Shown: positions 1-6,007, numbered from the stretch's first letter. The stretch: DNA of 6,698 nt from a bacterium (Candidatus Ratteibacteria) CG_4_9_14_3_um_filter_41_21 (GCA_002791075.1 PFWI01000029.1:1-6698); one strand, 5' to 3'. A program made the numbers and translations. The notes: a model not told the origin generated them from the letters alone.

Positions 1-34
1 ATAGCCTGGTCGAGTGCGGTGGATTGCTAATCCG
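1..34 (+). pseudogene. tRNA-Ser(GCU) 5' fragment, lacking its 3' half
   Basis: The window opens inside a serine tRNA. It covers the end of the D-stem and D-loop (ATAGCCTGGTCGAG), the closing D-stem strand GTGC, and the anticodon arm GGA-TTGCTAA-TCC with anticodon GCT at 26-28. After position 33 the anticodon stem stops pairing. No long variable arm, T-arm (GGTTCGAATCC type) or acceptor strand complementary to GGAGAGG follows. The fragment matches the D-loop region of the tRNA start at 6674-6698 with two mismatches over 14 bases. The 5' acceptor lies outside the window. I read it as the left boundary of an inserted segment; a tRNA disrupted in some other way is possible. Confidence 0.7.
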
Positions 35-65
35 AAAAGAGCAAAACAGCAGGAAGCAGTCAGAA

Positions 66-106
66 AGCGGGAAAGCAAGCAATAGCAAGCCTTCCCGCTA
101 ATTTTT
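66..106 (+). terminator. Rho-independent terminator-like hairpin
   Basis: A perfect 8-bp inverted repeat, AGCGGGAA (66-73) and TTCCCGCT (92-99), is followed within two bases by five T residues (102-106). The 18-base interior carries two GCAAGC copies and little extra pairing, so the loop is large for a classic terminator. It could end transcription coming from the tRNA side and insulate the CBASS operon. It could also be a structural end of the inserted segment. Confidence 0.45.
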
Positions 107-116
107 CACTTCATCC

Positions 117-143
117 AATTTCACTGAATTTCACCCATTTTCA
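117..143. repeat. Three 10-bp-phased AATTTCA-like direct repeats
   Basis: AATTTCA occurs at 117-123 and 127-133, with a one-mismatch copy ATTTTCA at 137-143, each exactly 10 bp after the last. A spacing of one helical turn puts all copies on the same DNA face, as in operator or iteron arrays. The same heptamer returns as an inverted pair at 240-260 over the promoter of the CBASS operon. In AT-rich DNA such motifs can arise by chance, so function is inferred only. Confidence 0.35.
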
Positions 144-203
144 TTACCGGATGGACACAATATGGTCACCAAGATTTTGATTTTCTTTTCTTTCTATTGC
201 GGT

Positions 204-224
204 TTTTCAATAAGCTTATGAAAA
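204..224. promoter_or_regulatory. Near-perfect palindrome centred on AAGCTT
   Basis: TTTTC (204-208) and GAAAA (220-224) flank the perfect palindrome ATAAGCTTAT (210-219), with one unpaired A at 209. It lies about 30 bp upstream of the proposed -35 box of the CBASS operon. It could be a protein-binding site or a weak hairpin; no T-run follows that would make it a terminator. Confidence 0.25.
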
Positions 225-239
225 GCAAAATTATCTGAG

Positions 240-260
240 AATTTCATTTTTATTGAAATT
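240..260. promoter_or_regulatory. Inverted repeat overlapping the CBASS promoter -35 (possible operator)
   Basis: AATTTCA (240-246) and its exact inverse TGAAATT (254-260) are separated by seven bases. The right arm covers the proposed -35 hexamer TTGAAA (253-258). A dimeric regulator bound here would block RNA polymerase. The same heptamer forms the phased direct repeats at 117-143, which makes a specific binding protein more plausible, but no regulator gene is present in the window. Confidence 0.35.
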
Positions 261-281
261 TAGACAAAAAAGTAGTAAAAT
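253..281 (+). promoter_or_regulatory. Likely sigma70-type promoter of the CBASS operon
   Basis: TTGAAA (253-258) and TAAAAT (276-281) are separated by 17 bp, the optimal spacing. Transcription would start near 288, giving a leader of about 38 bases before the membrane protein at 326. An alternative -10, TATAGT (281-286), pairs less well with an upstream box. The four CBASS genes have overlaps or short gaps and no other obvious promoter, so this probably drives all of them. Confidence 0.45.
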
Positions 282-325
282 ATAGTAGGAATTTAGATCC
301 AATTAAAAATTAGGAAAGCATTTAT

Positions 326-931
326 ATGCAAATTAACGACAAAGACAAAATTACTATTTTGTTAAACTTATTGGGTGAGCATTATAATGCTTCTCATAAA
401 ATGCGTGAAAGAAGTTTGAACTTTGCTATTTGGATATTGGGTTTTGGCGTTGCTATTATTTGGTTATTGTTAAGTGGCGCGTCTTTAACCATTTCCCAGA
501 ACATTTTCTTAACGCTCTTTGTAACGATTGTCTCGTTGCTTACGATCTACTTTTTACATGCTATTGAGAAGGGGTTTCATACTAACAGGAATATTATGAT
601 TGATATTCAACGGGTTTTAGGATGCTATGAACAAGGAATATACGTTGATTCTAAGTCATTATTTCCAAAAGAGTATGAAGAAAAGTATAAAGAAAAAAAG
701 GGGGATAAAGAAAAAAATAAAATGACGGTTCAAAATTTGAAAAAATTTTTAAGGACTTTGGACTTTCATTTCGTATCAATTTATATTTGGATAATTTTAA
801 TCACTTTGATGATTATTTTGTTGATTTGGATTAATCCCAACCAGCAAAATCAGAAAAATAAGAAAATTACATTAAATAGTTATACGTCAGAACAAGCAGG
901 ATTAATAACATCCGCAAACGGACAAAAATAA
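326..931 (+). CDS. Three-TM membrane protein, presumed CBASS effector
   Basis: This 201-residue protein has three hydrophobic helices, at about 33-50, 57-79 and 149-169. A hydrophilic region (81-148) with a charged Glu/Lys-rich linker lies between the second and third, and a polar tail follows (170-201). There is no signal peptide. Positive charges before TM1 and around TM2/TM3 suggest that the N-terminus and the 81-148 segment are cytoplasmic. As first gene before a CD-NTase, cap2 and cap3, it holds the usual effector position of type II CBASS. By inference it senses the cyclic nucleotide through 81-148 and damages the inner membrane. I do not recognise the family; it is not a patatin-like phospholipase, nuclease or TIR protein. 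The start has an AGGA-type site at 312-315, and the stop TAA lies inside the next gene's Shine-Dalgarno. Confidence 0.8.
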   Translation: MQINDKDKITILLNLLGEHYNASHKMRERSLNFAIWILGFGVAIIWLLLSGASLTISQNIFLTLFVTIVSLLTIYFLHAIEKGFHTNRNIMIDIQRVLGCYEQGIYVDSKSLFPKEYEEKYKEKKGDKEKNKMTVQNLKKFLRTLDFHFVSIYIWIILITLMIILLIWINPNQQNQKNKKITLNSYTSEQAGLITSANGQK

Positions 932-936
932 GGAGG
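929..936 (+). promoter_or_regulatory. Consensus Shine-Dalgarno of the CD-NTase gene
   Basis: TAAGGAGG at 929-936 is a full anti-16S match, seven bases before the ATG at 944. Its TAA is also the stop codon of the membrane protein, so ribosomes finishing the effector end on the next gene's binding site. This fixes the CD-NTase start and suggests that the sensor enzyme is translated strongly and in step with the effector. Confidence 0.8.
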
Positions 937-943
937 TTGACTT

Positions 944-1900
944 ATGGCTAATTGTCATGATTTATTTCAAAAATTCTATGATGAAGTTAAGCTAACACCA
1001 TCAAAAGAGGATTCCCTCAAAACTGCAAGGGAAGCCATACGAGAGAAAATTAGAAACTACTTTAAAAATACTATGAAAGAAAACCATCCAAAGTTTTATG
1101 GTCAGGGTTCTTATGCTATGTCAACCATTATAAACCCTTTAGATGGAGAATACGATATTGATGACGGCATATACTTACAAAACCTTGACCTAAATAAATT
1201 AAAATGGCCAGTCCCAGAAACTGTTCACAATTGGATTTACAACGCGGTAAAAGGACACACTAATGAAAACCCTATAGATAAAAGAACATGTGTTCGTGTA
1301 ATTTACTCTGGTCAATATCATGTAGATTTACCCATATATGGAATGTTTAGTAACGTGCCTTACTTAGCAGAAAGAGAAGAAGCAGGCTGGCATGTGAGTG
1401 ATCCAAGAGCTGTAACTGATTGGTTTAAAAATGAGGTGAAAGATAAAGGTGAGCAACTTAGGAAAGTCGTCCGATATCTAAAAGCCTGGAAAGATAATAA
1501 GTCAAAGTTAAGAGAGTTACCGAGTGGTTTGGTATTGACTATTTTAGCTGTGAATAATTACGAGAAATCAGATAGGGATGATGGGTCCTTTGCAGGAACG
1601 GTAAGGAATATTTACAATCAAATGTTATCTTCAAGTACCATTCTTAATCCTGTAGACTCAAGTGAACATCTCAGCGATCGTATTACAGAATCCCAAATGG
1701 AGAATTTCAAAGTAAAACTATCTACATTGCTGAGTAACGCCAGTGAAGCTTTAAAAGAAGACAGCAAGGAAAAAGCTTGTAGAAAGTGGAAGAAGGAATT
1801 TGGCGATAGATTCCCAAAATGTGAAGATTTAAAAGAAAATGGGGGGCCATTAAGAACCTCAGCTCCAGCACTATTAAGAGATGACTCAAGATCAGCATAA
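944..1900 (+). CDS. cdn: CD-NTase (cGAS/DncV-like nucleotidyltransferase) of type II CBASS
   Basis: This 318-residue enzyme makes a cyclic di- or trinucleotide second messenger when phage infection is sensed. The polymerase-beta-fold active site is complete: GS at 55-56, then D71 and D73 in YDIDDG, and the third acidic residue D128 in HVDLPIY. Segments TCVRVI, SDPRAVTDWF and LRKVVRYLKAWKD line up with Vibrio cholerae DncV as I remember it, so 3',3'-cGAMP is a reasonable product guess, though product identity cannot be read from sequence. It is about 120 residues shorter than DncV (436), including part of the N-terminal region. The C-terminus is a flexible tail ending Ser-Ala. Cap2 enzymes join CD-NTases to targets through a terminal Gly or Ala, which fits. 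Its last 20 bases overlap cap2. The start is fixed by the Shine-Dalgarno at 929-936. Confidence 0.93.
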   Translation: MANCHDLFQKFYDEVKLTPSKEDSLKTAREAIREKIRNYFKNTMKENHPKFYGQGSYAMSTIINPLDGEYDIDDGIYLQNLDLNKLKWPVPETVHNWIYNAVKGHTNENPIDKRTCVRVIYSGQYHVDLPIYGMFSNVPYLAEREEAGWHVSDPRAVTDWFKNEVKDKGEQLRKVVRYLKAWKDNKSKLRELPSGLVLTILAVNNYEKSDRDDGSFAGTVRNIYNQMLSSSTILNPVDSSEHLSDRITESQMENFKVKLSTLLSNASEALKEDSKEKACRKWKKEFGDRFPKCEDLKENGGPLRTSAPALLRDDSRSA

Positions 1901-3689
1901 ATTGACACTTAATAATTTTTACGAAGAGTCAATCAAGAAAGCCAAACAATATTTAGAAAGTAGATATCCTTCCGAAATATGCTCCAAAGATGATGAAGAT
2001 TATCCTGAAAGTATTTCAAGTGAATCTTGGATAACATGGAAGATAAAAGTTGAAAACGATTCGTATCCCCTGACTCTTATAATAGCAATTCCAAAAACCT
2101 TTTCTGATGAACTACCTAAAATATATCTTTCAAAGAAGAATTACTCAGACATTGCACCAATTCCTCATGTTGACAAAAACAGATTTGTTTGCACTCGAGA
2201 CTCTAATGTGGCTATTAACGAGGACAAACCTGGCGAGGCTTTAGACCAACTGATTAAAATAGCAATCGATGAGATAATAAATAAAGGGATAAAGAAGGAA
2301 AATGCCGCTGATTTTATAGAAGAGTTTTTAGCCTATTGGAATGAAGAAGTTTCTGATTTTAAATTTCTAAGTTTATATAGTCCAAACAACAATATTGAGA
2401 GCTTGAAAGTAATACCACTCTCAAGGAAATTTCTAAATAGTCAATGTATAATTGCAAGGACTCGAGAGGAAGCTGAAGAATGGCTAGCACCTTTTAAAAT
2501 TGAAATTGGCAAAGAGCAGATATGCGAAGCTTTATATTTACCTCTGCCCAATCCTATTCCCATGCCTCTTCCACAGAATAATGAAGACATTCATATGATT
2601 ATAAGGGATTCTGGCCAAAAATACGTAGATGCTATGCAAGAATATTTTGCTAAAAATTCTTCTAACCTGATAATTTTATTCTCCTTCCCTTCAAATGGCA
2701 AAAGAATCCTAGCAGGTTGGAAACATTTACCATGGAAGAGGAATGTTTTTAACGGTGGCTATATTGGTAGTGGTAGAGAATACAAACTTCCACTATCTCT
2801 TAGAATGAATAGATCTGGCAAGAATGCTATTCGTAAAATATCTATTGAAAGAGTTGATAGAGAAAGACTATTTGAGCGAGGCGGGATAGGGATAAAATCA
2901 TTTATCAAGGATCTATCTATTGCCATTATCGGTTGCGGTTCTTTAGGTAGTCCTTTGGCAATATCTCTTTCAAAATGTGGAATTTCGAAGTTTTTGCTTG
3001 TAGACAATGAACGTGTTGAACCAGAAAATGTTGCCAGGCATGTATGCGGTTTTCTTGAAGCTGGATTCAATGTACCCAAAAGTGAAGCTATTAAAGATAG
3101 GTTGCTCAGACACTTCCCATACATAGAGTGTAGAACATACAATGAGAACATATTGGCTTTATTACAAAAAGAAGAATTTTTACTGAATGATTGTAACCTT
3201 GTAGTAGTCGCTACGGGAAACCTAGCCGTAGAAAAGCGTTTAAACTACTTATTGAGAAAAAGGATAATTACATCCCCATTATTGTATCTTTGGATGGAAC
3301 CTTTTGGCGTTGCAGGACAGATTCTCTACGTTCATCCTGAAAAAGGAGGTTGCTATCAGTGTTGTCTTGATATTGATGGTGAATTTCGATATTCTGTTGC
3401 GAAACCAAACAAAGAATTCTGCAGAAGGGAGTGTGGATGTCAAACCACTTTTATACCATATTCAAATTTAGAGATAGATCATTTTATCAGTATTGTTAGT
3501 AAGAAAATCGTAAGTTTCCTTGAGGACAAACCTGATTGTAGCCTCTTATATACATGGCTTGGGGACTTATCTTTTTTTAAATCATTAGGCTATCGGATAC
3601 GAGACGAATGGCTGTCAGACTCACCTTACAGTGTCCATAAAAAGACAATTTTAGAAAATAAAGGTTGCAATATATGTGGAGGATTTTAA
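1881..3689 (+). CDS. cap2: Cap2, E2-E1 fusion ubiquitin-transfer-like enzyme of CBASS
   Basis: This 602-residue protein conjugates the CD-NTase C-terminus to cellular targets, which in studied systems primes the CD-NTase. The N-terminal E2-like domain (about 1-160) carries its likely catalytic cysteine C104 in RFVCTRDSN. A linker region follows, then a ThiF/E1 adenylation domain from about 335. That domain has the nucleotide loop GCGSLG (351-356), D375 in LLVDNE, and N383 and R386 in ENVARH. The likely E1 cysteine is C520 in GCQTTFIPYS. Two CxxC pairs, C491/C494 and C596/C599, probably bind zinc as in MoeB/ThiF relatives. Length and domain order suit Cap2. The ATG lies inside the end of the CD-NTase gene with only a weak purine-rich AAGAG site, so translation is probably coupled. 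Its last 16 bases overlap cap3. Confidence 0.94.
   Translation: MTQDQHKLTLNNFYEESIKKAKQYLESRYPSEICSKDDEDYPESISSESWITWKIKVENDSYPLTLIIAIPKTFSDELPKIYLSKKNYSDIAPIPHVDKNRFVCTRDSNVAINEDKPGEALDQLIKIAIDEIINKGIKKENAADFIEEFLAYWNEEVSDFKFLSLYSPNNNIESLKVIPLSRKFLNSQCIIARTREEAEEWLAPFKIEIGKEQICEALYLPLPNPIPMPLPQNNEDIHMIIRDSGQKYVDAMQEYFAKNSSNLIILFSFPSNGKRILAGWKHLPWKRNVFNGGYIGSGREYKLPLSLRMNRSGKNAIRKISIERVDRERLFERGGIGIKSFIKDLSIAIIGCGSLGSPLAISLSKCGISKFLLVDNERVEPENVARHVCGFLEAGFNVPKSEAIKDRLLRHFPYIECRTYNENILALLQKEEFLLNDCNLVVVATGNLAVEKRLNYLLRKRIITSPLLYLWMEPFGVAGQILYVHPEKGGCYQCCLDIDGEFRYSVAKPNKEFCRRECGCQTTFIPYSNLEIDHFISIVSKKIVSFLEDKPDCSLLYTWLGDLSFFKSLGYRIRDEWLSDSPYSVHKKTILENKGCNICGGF
3660..3664 (+). promoter_or_regulatory. 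Shine-Dalgarno that sets the cap3 start at 3674
   Basis: AAAGG lies nine bases before the ATG at 3674. The longer reading frame could begin at a TTG at 3665, but that codon directly abuts AAAGG and could not be served by it. A second purine site, GGAGG (3678-3682), precedes an ATG at 3693, but that ATG is out of frame and stops after ten codons. The 3674 start is therefore preferred. Confidence 0.6.
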
Positions 3690-4156
3690 AAAATGTTGAG
3701 TTCGCCAACTCAAAAGAATGTTTGATAATTAAAAGCAAGGTACTTAATGTATTTAGAAAATATGAACAGAAAAAGAGCGTTGATGAATCAGGGGGGATTT
3801 TACTTGGTTATGTGTATAGGAACTATACTGAAATCGCAAAGGTTACTACTCCGAATAGATTTGATACACATAGGCTGCGTTTTTTTATTCGGTCAAAAGT
3901 TAGTGCACAAGCTCAAATCAACAAAGCCTGGATAAAAACTAGAGGCACTTTAATTTACGTTGGTGAATGGCACACTCATTCTGAAACAAATCCAAAACCG
4001 TCAGATGTTGACAAAAAAATGATAATGAAATCGTTAAAAGAGACAAAAATGGAAATAGATTTTTTGTATTTAATTATAGTAGGATGTAATTCTACTTATT
4101 GGGTAGGTAAGCAAACAATGGAAGAATTAATTGAGTTAAATGGAAGAAGTTTTTAA
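3674..4156 (+). CDS. cap3: Cap3, JAB/JAMM-family deconjugating metallopeptidase of CBASS
   Basis: This 160-residue JAB/MPN-domain protein is expected to cleave the bond that Cap2 makes between the CD-NTase C-terminus and its targets, lowering signalling. The whole zinc-peptidase motif is visible: E38 in ESGGILLGY, then H100-T-H102, seven residues, S110 and D113 in SDVD. The hydrophobic strands around it (GTLIYVGEWH, FLYLIIVG) suit the fold, and the length is normal for Cap3. The gene starts inside the end of cap2 (16-base overlap) and closes the CBASS operon. An alternative TTG start at 3665 would add three residues. No terminator is evident after it, so read-through into the methyltransferase gene is possible. 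Confidence 0.92.
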   Translation: MWRILKNVEFANSKECLIIKSKVLNVFRKYEQKKSVDESGGILLGYVYRNYTEIAKVTTPNRFDTHRLRFFIRSKVSAQAQINKAWIKTRGTLIYVGEWHTHSETNPKPSDVDKKMIMKSLKETKMEIDFLYLIIVGCNSTYWVGKQTMEELIELNGRSF

Positions 4157-4186
4157 TAAAAGGTAAACTTATAAAGATGAAGAGAG

Positions 4187-4231
4187 ATGACTAAAAAATC
4201 AAAACCTACATCAAAAATGGAATTTATTTAG
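4187..4231 (+). other. 14-codon open frame upstream of the methyltransferase (doubtful)
   Basis: ATG at 4187 is preceded by a purine-rich GAAGAGAG stretch and opens a frame for a basic 14-residue peptide (MTKKSKPTSKMEFI) ending at TAG 4229-4231. This is 13 bases before the methyltransferase start and in a different frame. It could be a leader peptide that couples or attenuates methyltransferase translation, a remnant of a lost gene, or chance. The methyltransferase itself has only a weak ribosome site (CGGA, 4236-4239), which makes a leader role conceivable. Confidence 0.2.
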
Positions 4232-4244
4232 TTAGCGGATAATT

Positions 4245-5123
4245 ATGAAAAAAAACTTTAAAAAATTGAACATAGGATATAAAAAAACTTGTTCTTGTCC
4301 GGATAGTCATATAAACTGTCTTACTGCTAAAGATTGGGTTCGCAATCAGGTTGCTGTTTGGGAATTATACTACGAGAAGAGAGATGTTAGGGATAAAGAT
4401 ATCCATCCGGCTGTATTCCCAATTGCTTTACCTAAGAAGTGTATTCAACTCTTTACTCATAAAGGAGAATCAGTCCTTGATCCTTTTCTTGGCATTGGCA
4501 CTACTCTCATAGCAGCACAGGATTTAGGAAGGAATGCAGTAGGCTTTGACCTCAACAAAAAATATATCAATTTTACCGATAAAAGACTTTCCCAGTTAGA
4601 GATAAACTTTGGAGACGATACAAAACAAATTGCGATTTGCGATGATGCAATTAATATCCCAAAATACCTTGATGAGAACACCATCTCTTTATCCGTTACT
4701 TCACCCCCTTATGCTAATATGTTAAATCATAAAAGATTAAATAAAAGTATTCGTGGAGATCTACGAAAAAATGAACATTTCAATAAGGTTCAGCAGTATT
4801 CAAATAATCCACGAGATCTTGGAACAATGGAGCCAAAGAAATATGCAGAAGCACTTGCCGAAATTTATAAAGGGATATTGCCCCTCTTAAAACCAAAGGC
4901 TCATTGCGTAATTAACATCAATGATTTATGGGAGAATAATCACAGATATCCCACGCATAGTTACATCATTGAAGCAATGGAAAAAATAGGTTATGAACTT
5001 AGAAATATTATTATTTGGGATAAAAGAAATTTAGTAAATAAGGTGGGTATCTTTGGTTGGCCAAGCAATTACATTACTCTTAGCACCACTTTTGAATATA
5101 TACTTGATTTTTGGAGACCATGA
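4245..5123 (+). CDS. Type II DNA amino-methyltransferase (N4-cytosine likely)
   Basis: This 292-residue S-adenosylmethionine-dependent enzyme probably methylates the amino group of cytosine within the site cut by the next gene. It shows motif X-like HPAVFPIALPKKCI (54-67), motif I VLDPFLGIGTT (77-87), motif II GFDLN (100-104) and the catalytic motif IV SPPY (153-156). SPPY is commonest in N4-cytosine enzymes. The MvaI-type partner also favours N4-methylcytosine, because M.MvaI makes it. Motif X/I precedes motif IV, and the chain ends soon after an FEYILDFWRP segment, so there is no large C-terminal target domain. Specificity probably lies in 157-280. The N-terminus has a Cys-rich stretch (C16, C18, C25). 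An in-frame TAG at 4233 rules out an earlier start. N6-adenine activity cannot be excluded. Confidence 0.88.
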   Translation: MKKNFKKLNIGYKKTCSCPDSHINCLTAKDWVRNQVAVWELYYEKRDVRDKDIHPAVFPIALPKKCIQLFTHKGESVLDPFLGIGTTLIAAQDLGRNAVGFDLNKKYINFTDKRLSQLEINFGDDTKQIAICDDAINIPKYLDENTISLSVTSPPYANMLNHKRLNKSIRGDLRKNEHFNKVQQYSNNPRDLGTMEPKKYAEALAEIYKGILPLLKPKAHCVININDLWENNHRYPTHSYIIEAMEKIGYELRNIIIWDKRNLVNKVGIFGWPSNYITLSTTFEYILDFWRP

Positions 5124-5833
5124 TTACTTATCCTGAACTAATAGAAAGATTAAAAGCAATAACAATAAAAGAAAAGGGTTATATTAAAACCCATAGAAAG
5201 GGAAATACCGGAATAGGAAAAACCTTGGAGGATCTTTTAGGGATAACAGAAAATAATATCCCTGGTCCAAACACTGCAATGATTGAGTTAAAATCAGCAA
5301 GAAAAAATGTTTCAAGCATGCTTACATTATTCACAAAATCTCCTCTTCCCCCAAAAGCAAACTCTGTTCTGTTGGAGAGATTTGGCTATGAATCTGCACG
5401 TGGCAATAAAAGAAAAGAATTACATACAACAGTAAATGCTAAAGAATATAATCGACTGAAAGGAAAACCCGGTTTTAAAATTGACATTCAGAAAGACAGA
5501 GTAAATCTCATAACTATCCAGAAAGAAATTGTAGGTTATTGGGATAAAGAAACATTGAAGAATTCTTTTGAAAAGAAACTTCCTAAATTATTGTATGTAA
5601 AAGCAGAAGCAAAAGATAAAGGGTCTAATGAGAAATTTTGGTTTAATGAAGCCTGGTTATTAAGCGGGTTTAACTTTGAGAATTTTCTTAACTTATTAAA
5701 AGAGGGAATAATTCTGGTTGATATACGAATTGGACAATATCCCGATGGGAGACCTCACGACCACGGTACAGGATTTAGAGTATTTCCTGATAAATTAGAT
5801 TTATGTTTTGAGTATAGAGAAAGAATAAGGTGA
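5120..5833 (+). CDS. MvaI/BcnI-family type II restriction endonuclease
   Basis: This 237-residue protein is close in length to MvaI (246) and shares its signatures: HRKGNTGIGKTLEDLL near the N-terminus, LTLFTKSP (68-75), KIDI, VDIRIG and HDHGTGFR near the C-terminus. Family members act as monomers on short sites such as CCWGG (MvaI) or CCSGG (BcnI), so a CCNGG-like target is a fair guess. MvaI uses E36, D50, E55 and K57. Here the equivalents are E37, N51, E56 and K58, so the first aspartate is asparagine and activity is uncertain. ATG at 5120 overlaps the methyltransferase stop as ATGA, with GGAG just upstream. A TTG at 5111 is a poorer start. Making the endonuclease by coupling after the methyltransferase would help protect the host. 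Confidence 0.92.
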   Translation: MITYPELIERLKAITIKEKGYIKTHRKGNTGIGKTLEDLLGITENNIPGPNTAMIELKSARKNVSSMLTLFTKSPLPPKANSVLLERFGYESARGNKRKELHTTVNAKEYNRLKGKPGFKIDIQKDRVNLITIQKEIVGYWDKETLKNSFEKKLPKLLYVKAEAKDKGSNEKFWFNEAWLLSGFNFENFLNLLKEGIILVDIRIGQYPDGRPHDHGTGFRVFPDKLDLCFEYRERIR

Positions 5834-5971
5834 TGCGAAAAATTTGGATTAGAACTTAATCTGGATCTTTTAGAAAAAAAGGGTAAGATTGAATGTGTGG
5901 GAGACCCGAATTTATACAGAATAACAGTTTTTTGGAAATTATTTTTGAACACGGGAGAAGGTTATACATAA
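5833..5971 (+). pseudogene. Frameshifted small coding segment after the endonuclease
   Basis: The endonuclease stop forms TGATG with an ATG at 5833, but that frame ends after eight codons at 5857-5859. The frame in phase with the endonuclease stays open for 45 codons after its TGA, to TAA 5969-5971, and reads like real protein (FGLELNLDLLEKKGKIECV, then GDPNLYRITVFW). If the A run at 5838-5842 had four A residues instead of five, the coupled ATG would run straight into this frame, giving a protein of about 45 residues. Alternatives are a C-terminal extension of the endonuclease cut off by a nonsense codon, or a gene remnant. MvaI has no such extension. I do not recognise the sequence. Confidence 0.4.
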
Positions 5972-5973
5972 AT

Positions 5974-6003
5974 TTGACTTTTTAAAGTTTAATTTAGTAT
6001 AAT
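5974..6003 (+). promoter_or_regulatory. Promoter of the toxin-antitoxin pair, giving a probable leaderless mRNA
   Basis: TTGACT (5974-5979) and a perfect TATAAT (5998-6003) are 18 bp apart. The antitoxin ATG begins at 6010, only seven bases past the -10, which is where transcription would start. There is no Shine-Dalgarno between them. The mRNA should therefore begin at or within a base or two of the AUG. Confidence 0.7.
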
Positions 6004-6007
6004 TAAA
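5988..6007. promoter_or_regulatory. Inverted repeat over the TA -10 box (likely autoregulatory operator)
   Basis: TTTAATT (5988-5994) and AATTAAA (6001-6007) form a perfect 7-bp inverted repeat around a six-base spacer, straddling the TATAAT box. Toxin-antitoxin complexes commonly repress their own promoter by binding such sites. The AT-only arms weaken the case, but the placement over the -10 is typical. Confidence 0.45.

Noticed and set aside
1..120. Group I intron in the tRNA-Ser anticodon loop
   Set aside because: The sequence is continuous through the loop and 3' anticodon strand, and no 3' tRNA half is found downstream in the window. A truncated or split tRNA is the simpler reading.
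162..221. 19-residue hydrophobic frame (MVTKILIFFSFYCGFSISL), like a small type I toxin
   Set aside because: It has no convincing ribosome site, lies in T-rich regulatory DNA where hydrophobic codons are expected by chance, and has no visible antisense RNA partner.
1618..3151. Open frames on the - strand inside the CD-NTase and cap2 genes (1618-1908, 2759-3151)
   Set aside because: They lie opposite well-supported genes, show no domain-like sequence and have no own ribosome sites. They are shadows of the + strand genes.
3693..3725. ATG with a good GGAGG site just after cap2
   Set aside because: It is out of frame with the JAMM domain and stops after ten codons. The cap3 start at 3674 has its own AAAGG and keeps the N-terminal strand of the domain.
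5831..5833. TGA read as an amino acid (Gly as in Absconditabacteria/Gracilibacteria, or Trp)
   Set aside because: The long frames of the CD-NTase, Cap2, Cap3, effector and methyltransferase contain no internal TGA and use TGG for Trp and GGN for Gly. The three TGA codons at gene ends fall at sensible family C-termini. The standard code fits better.
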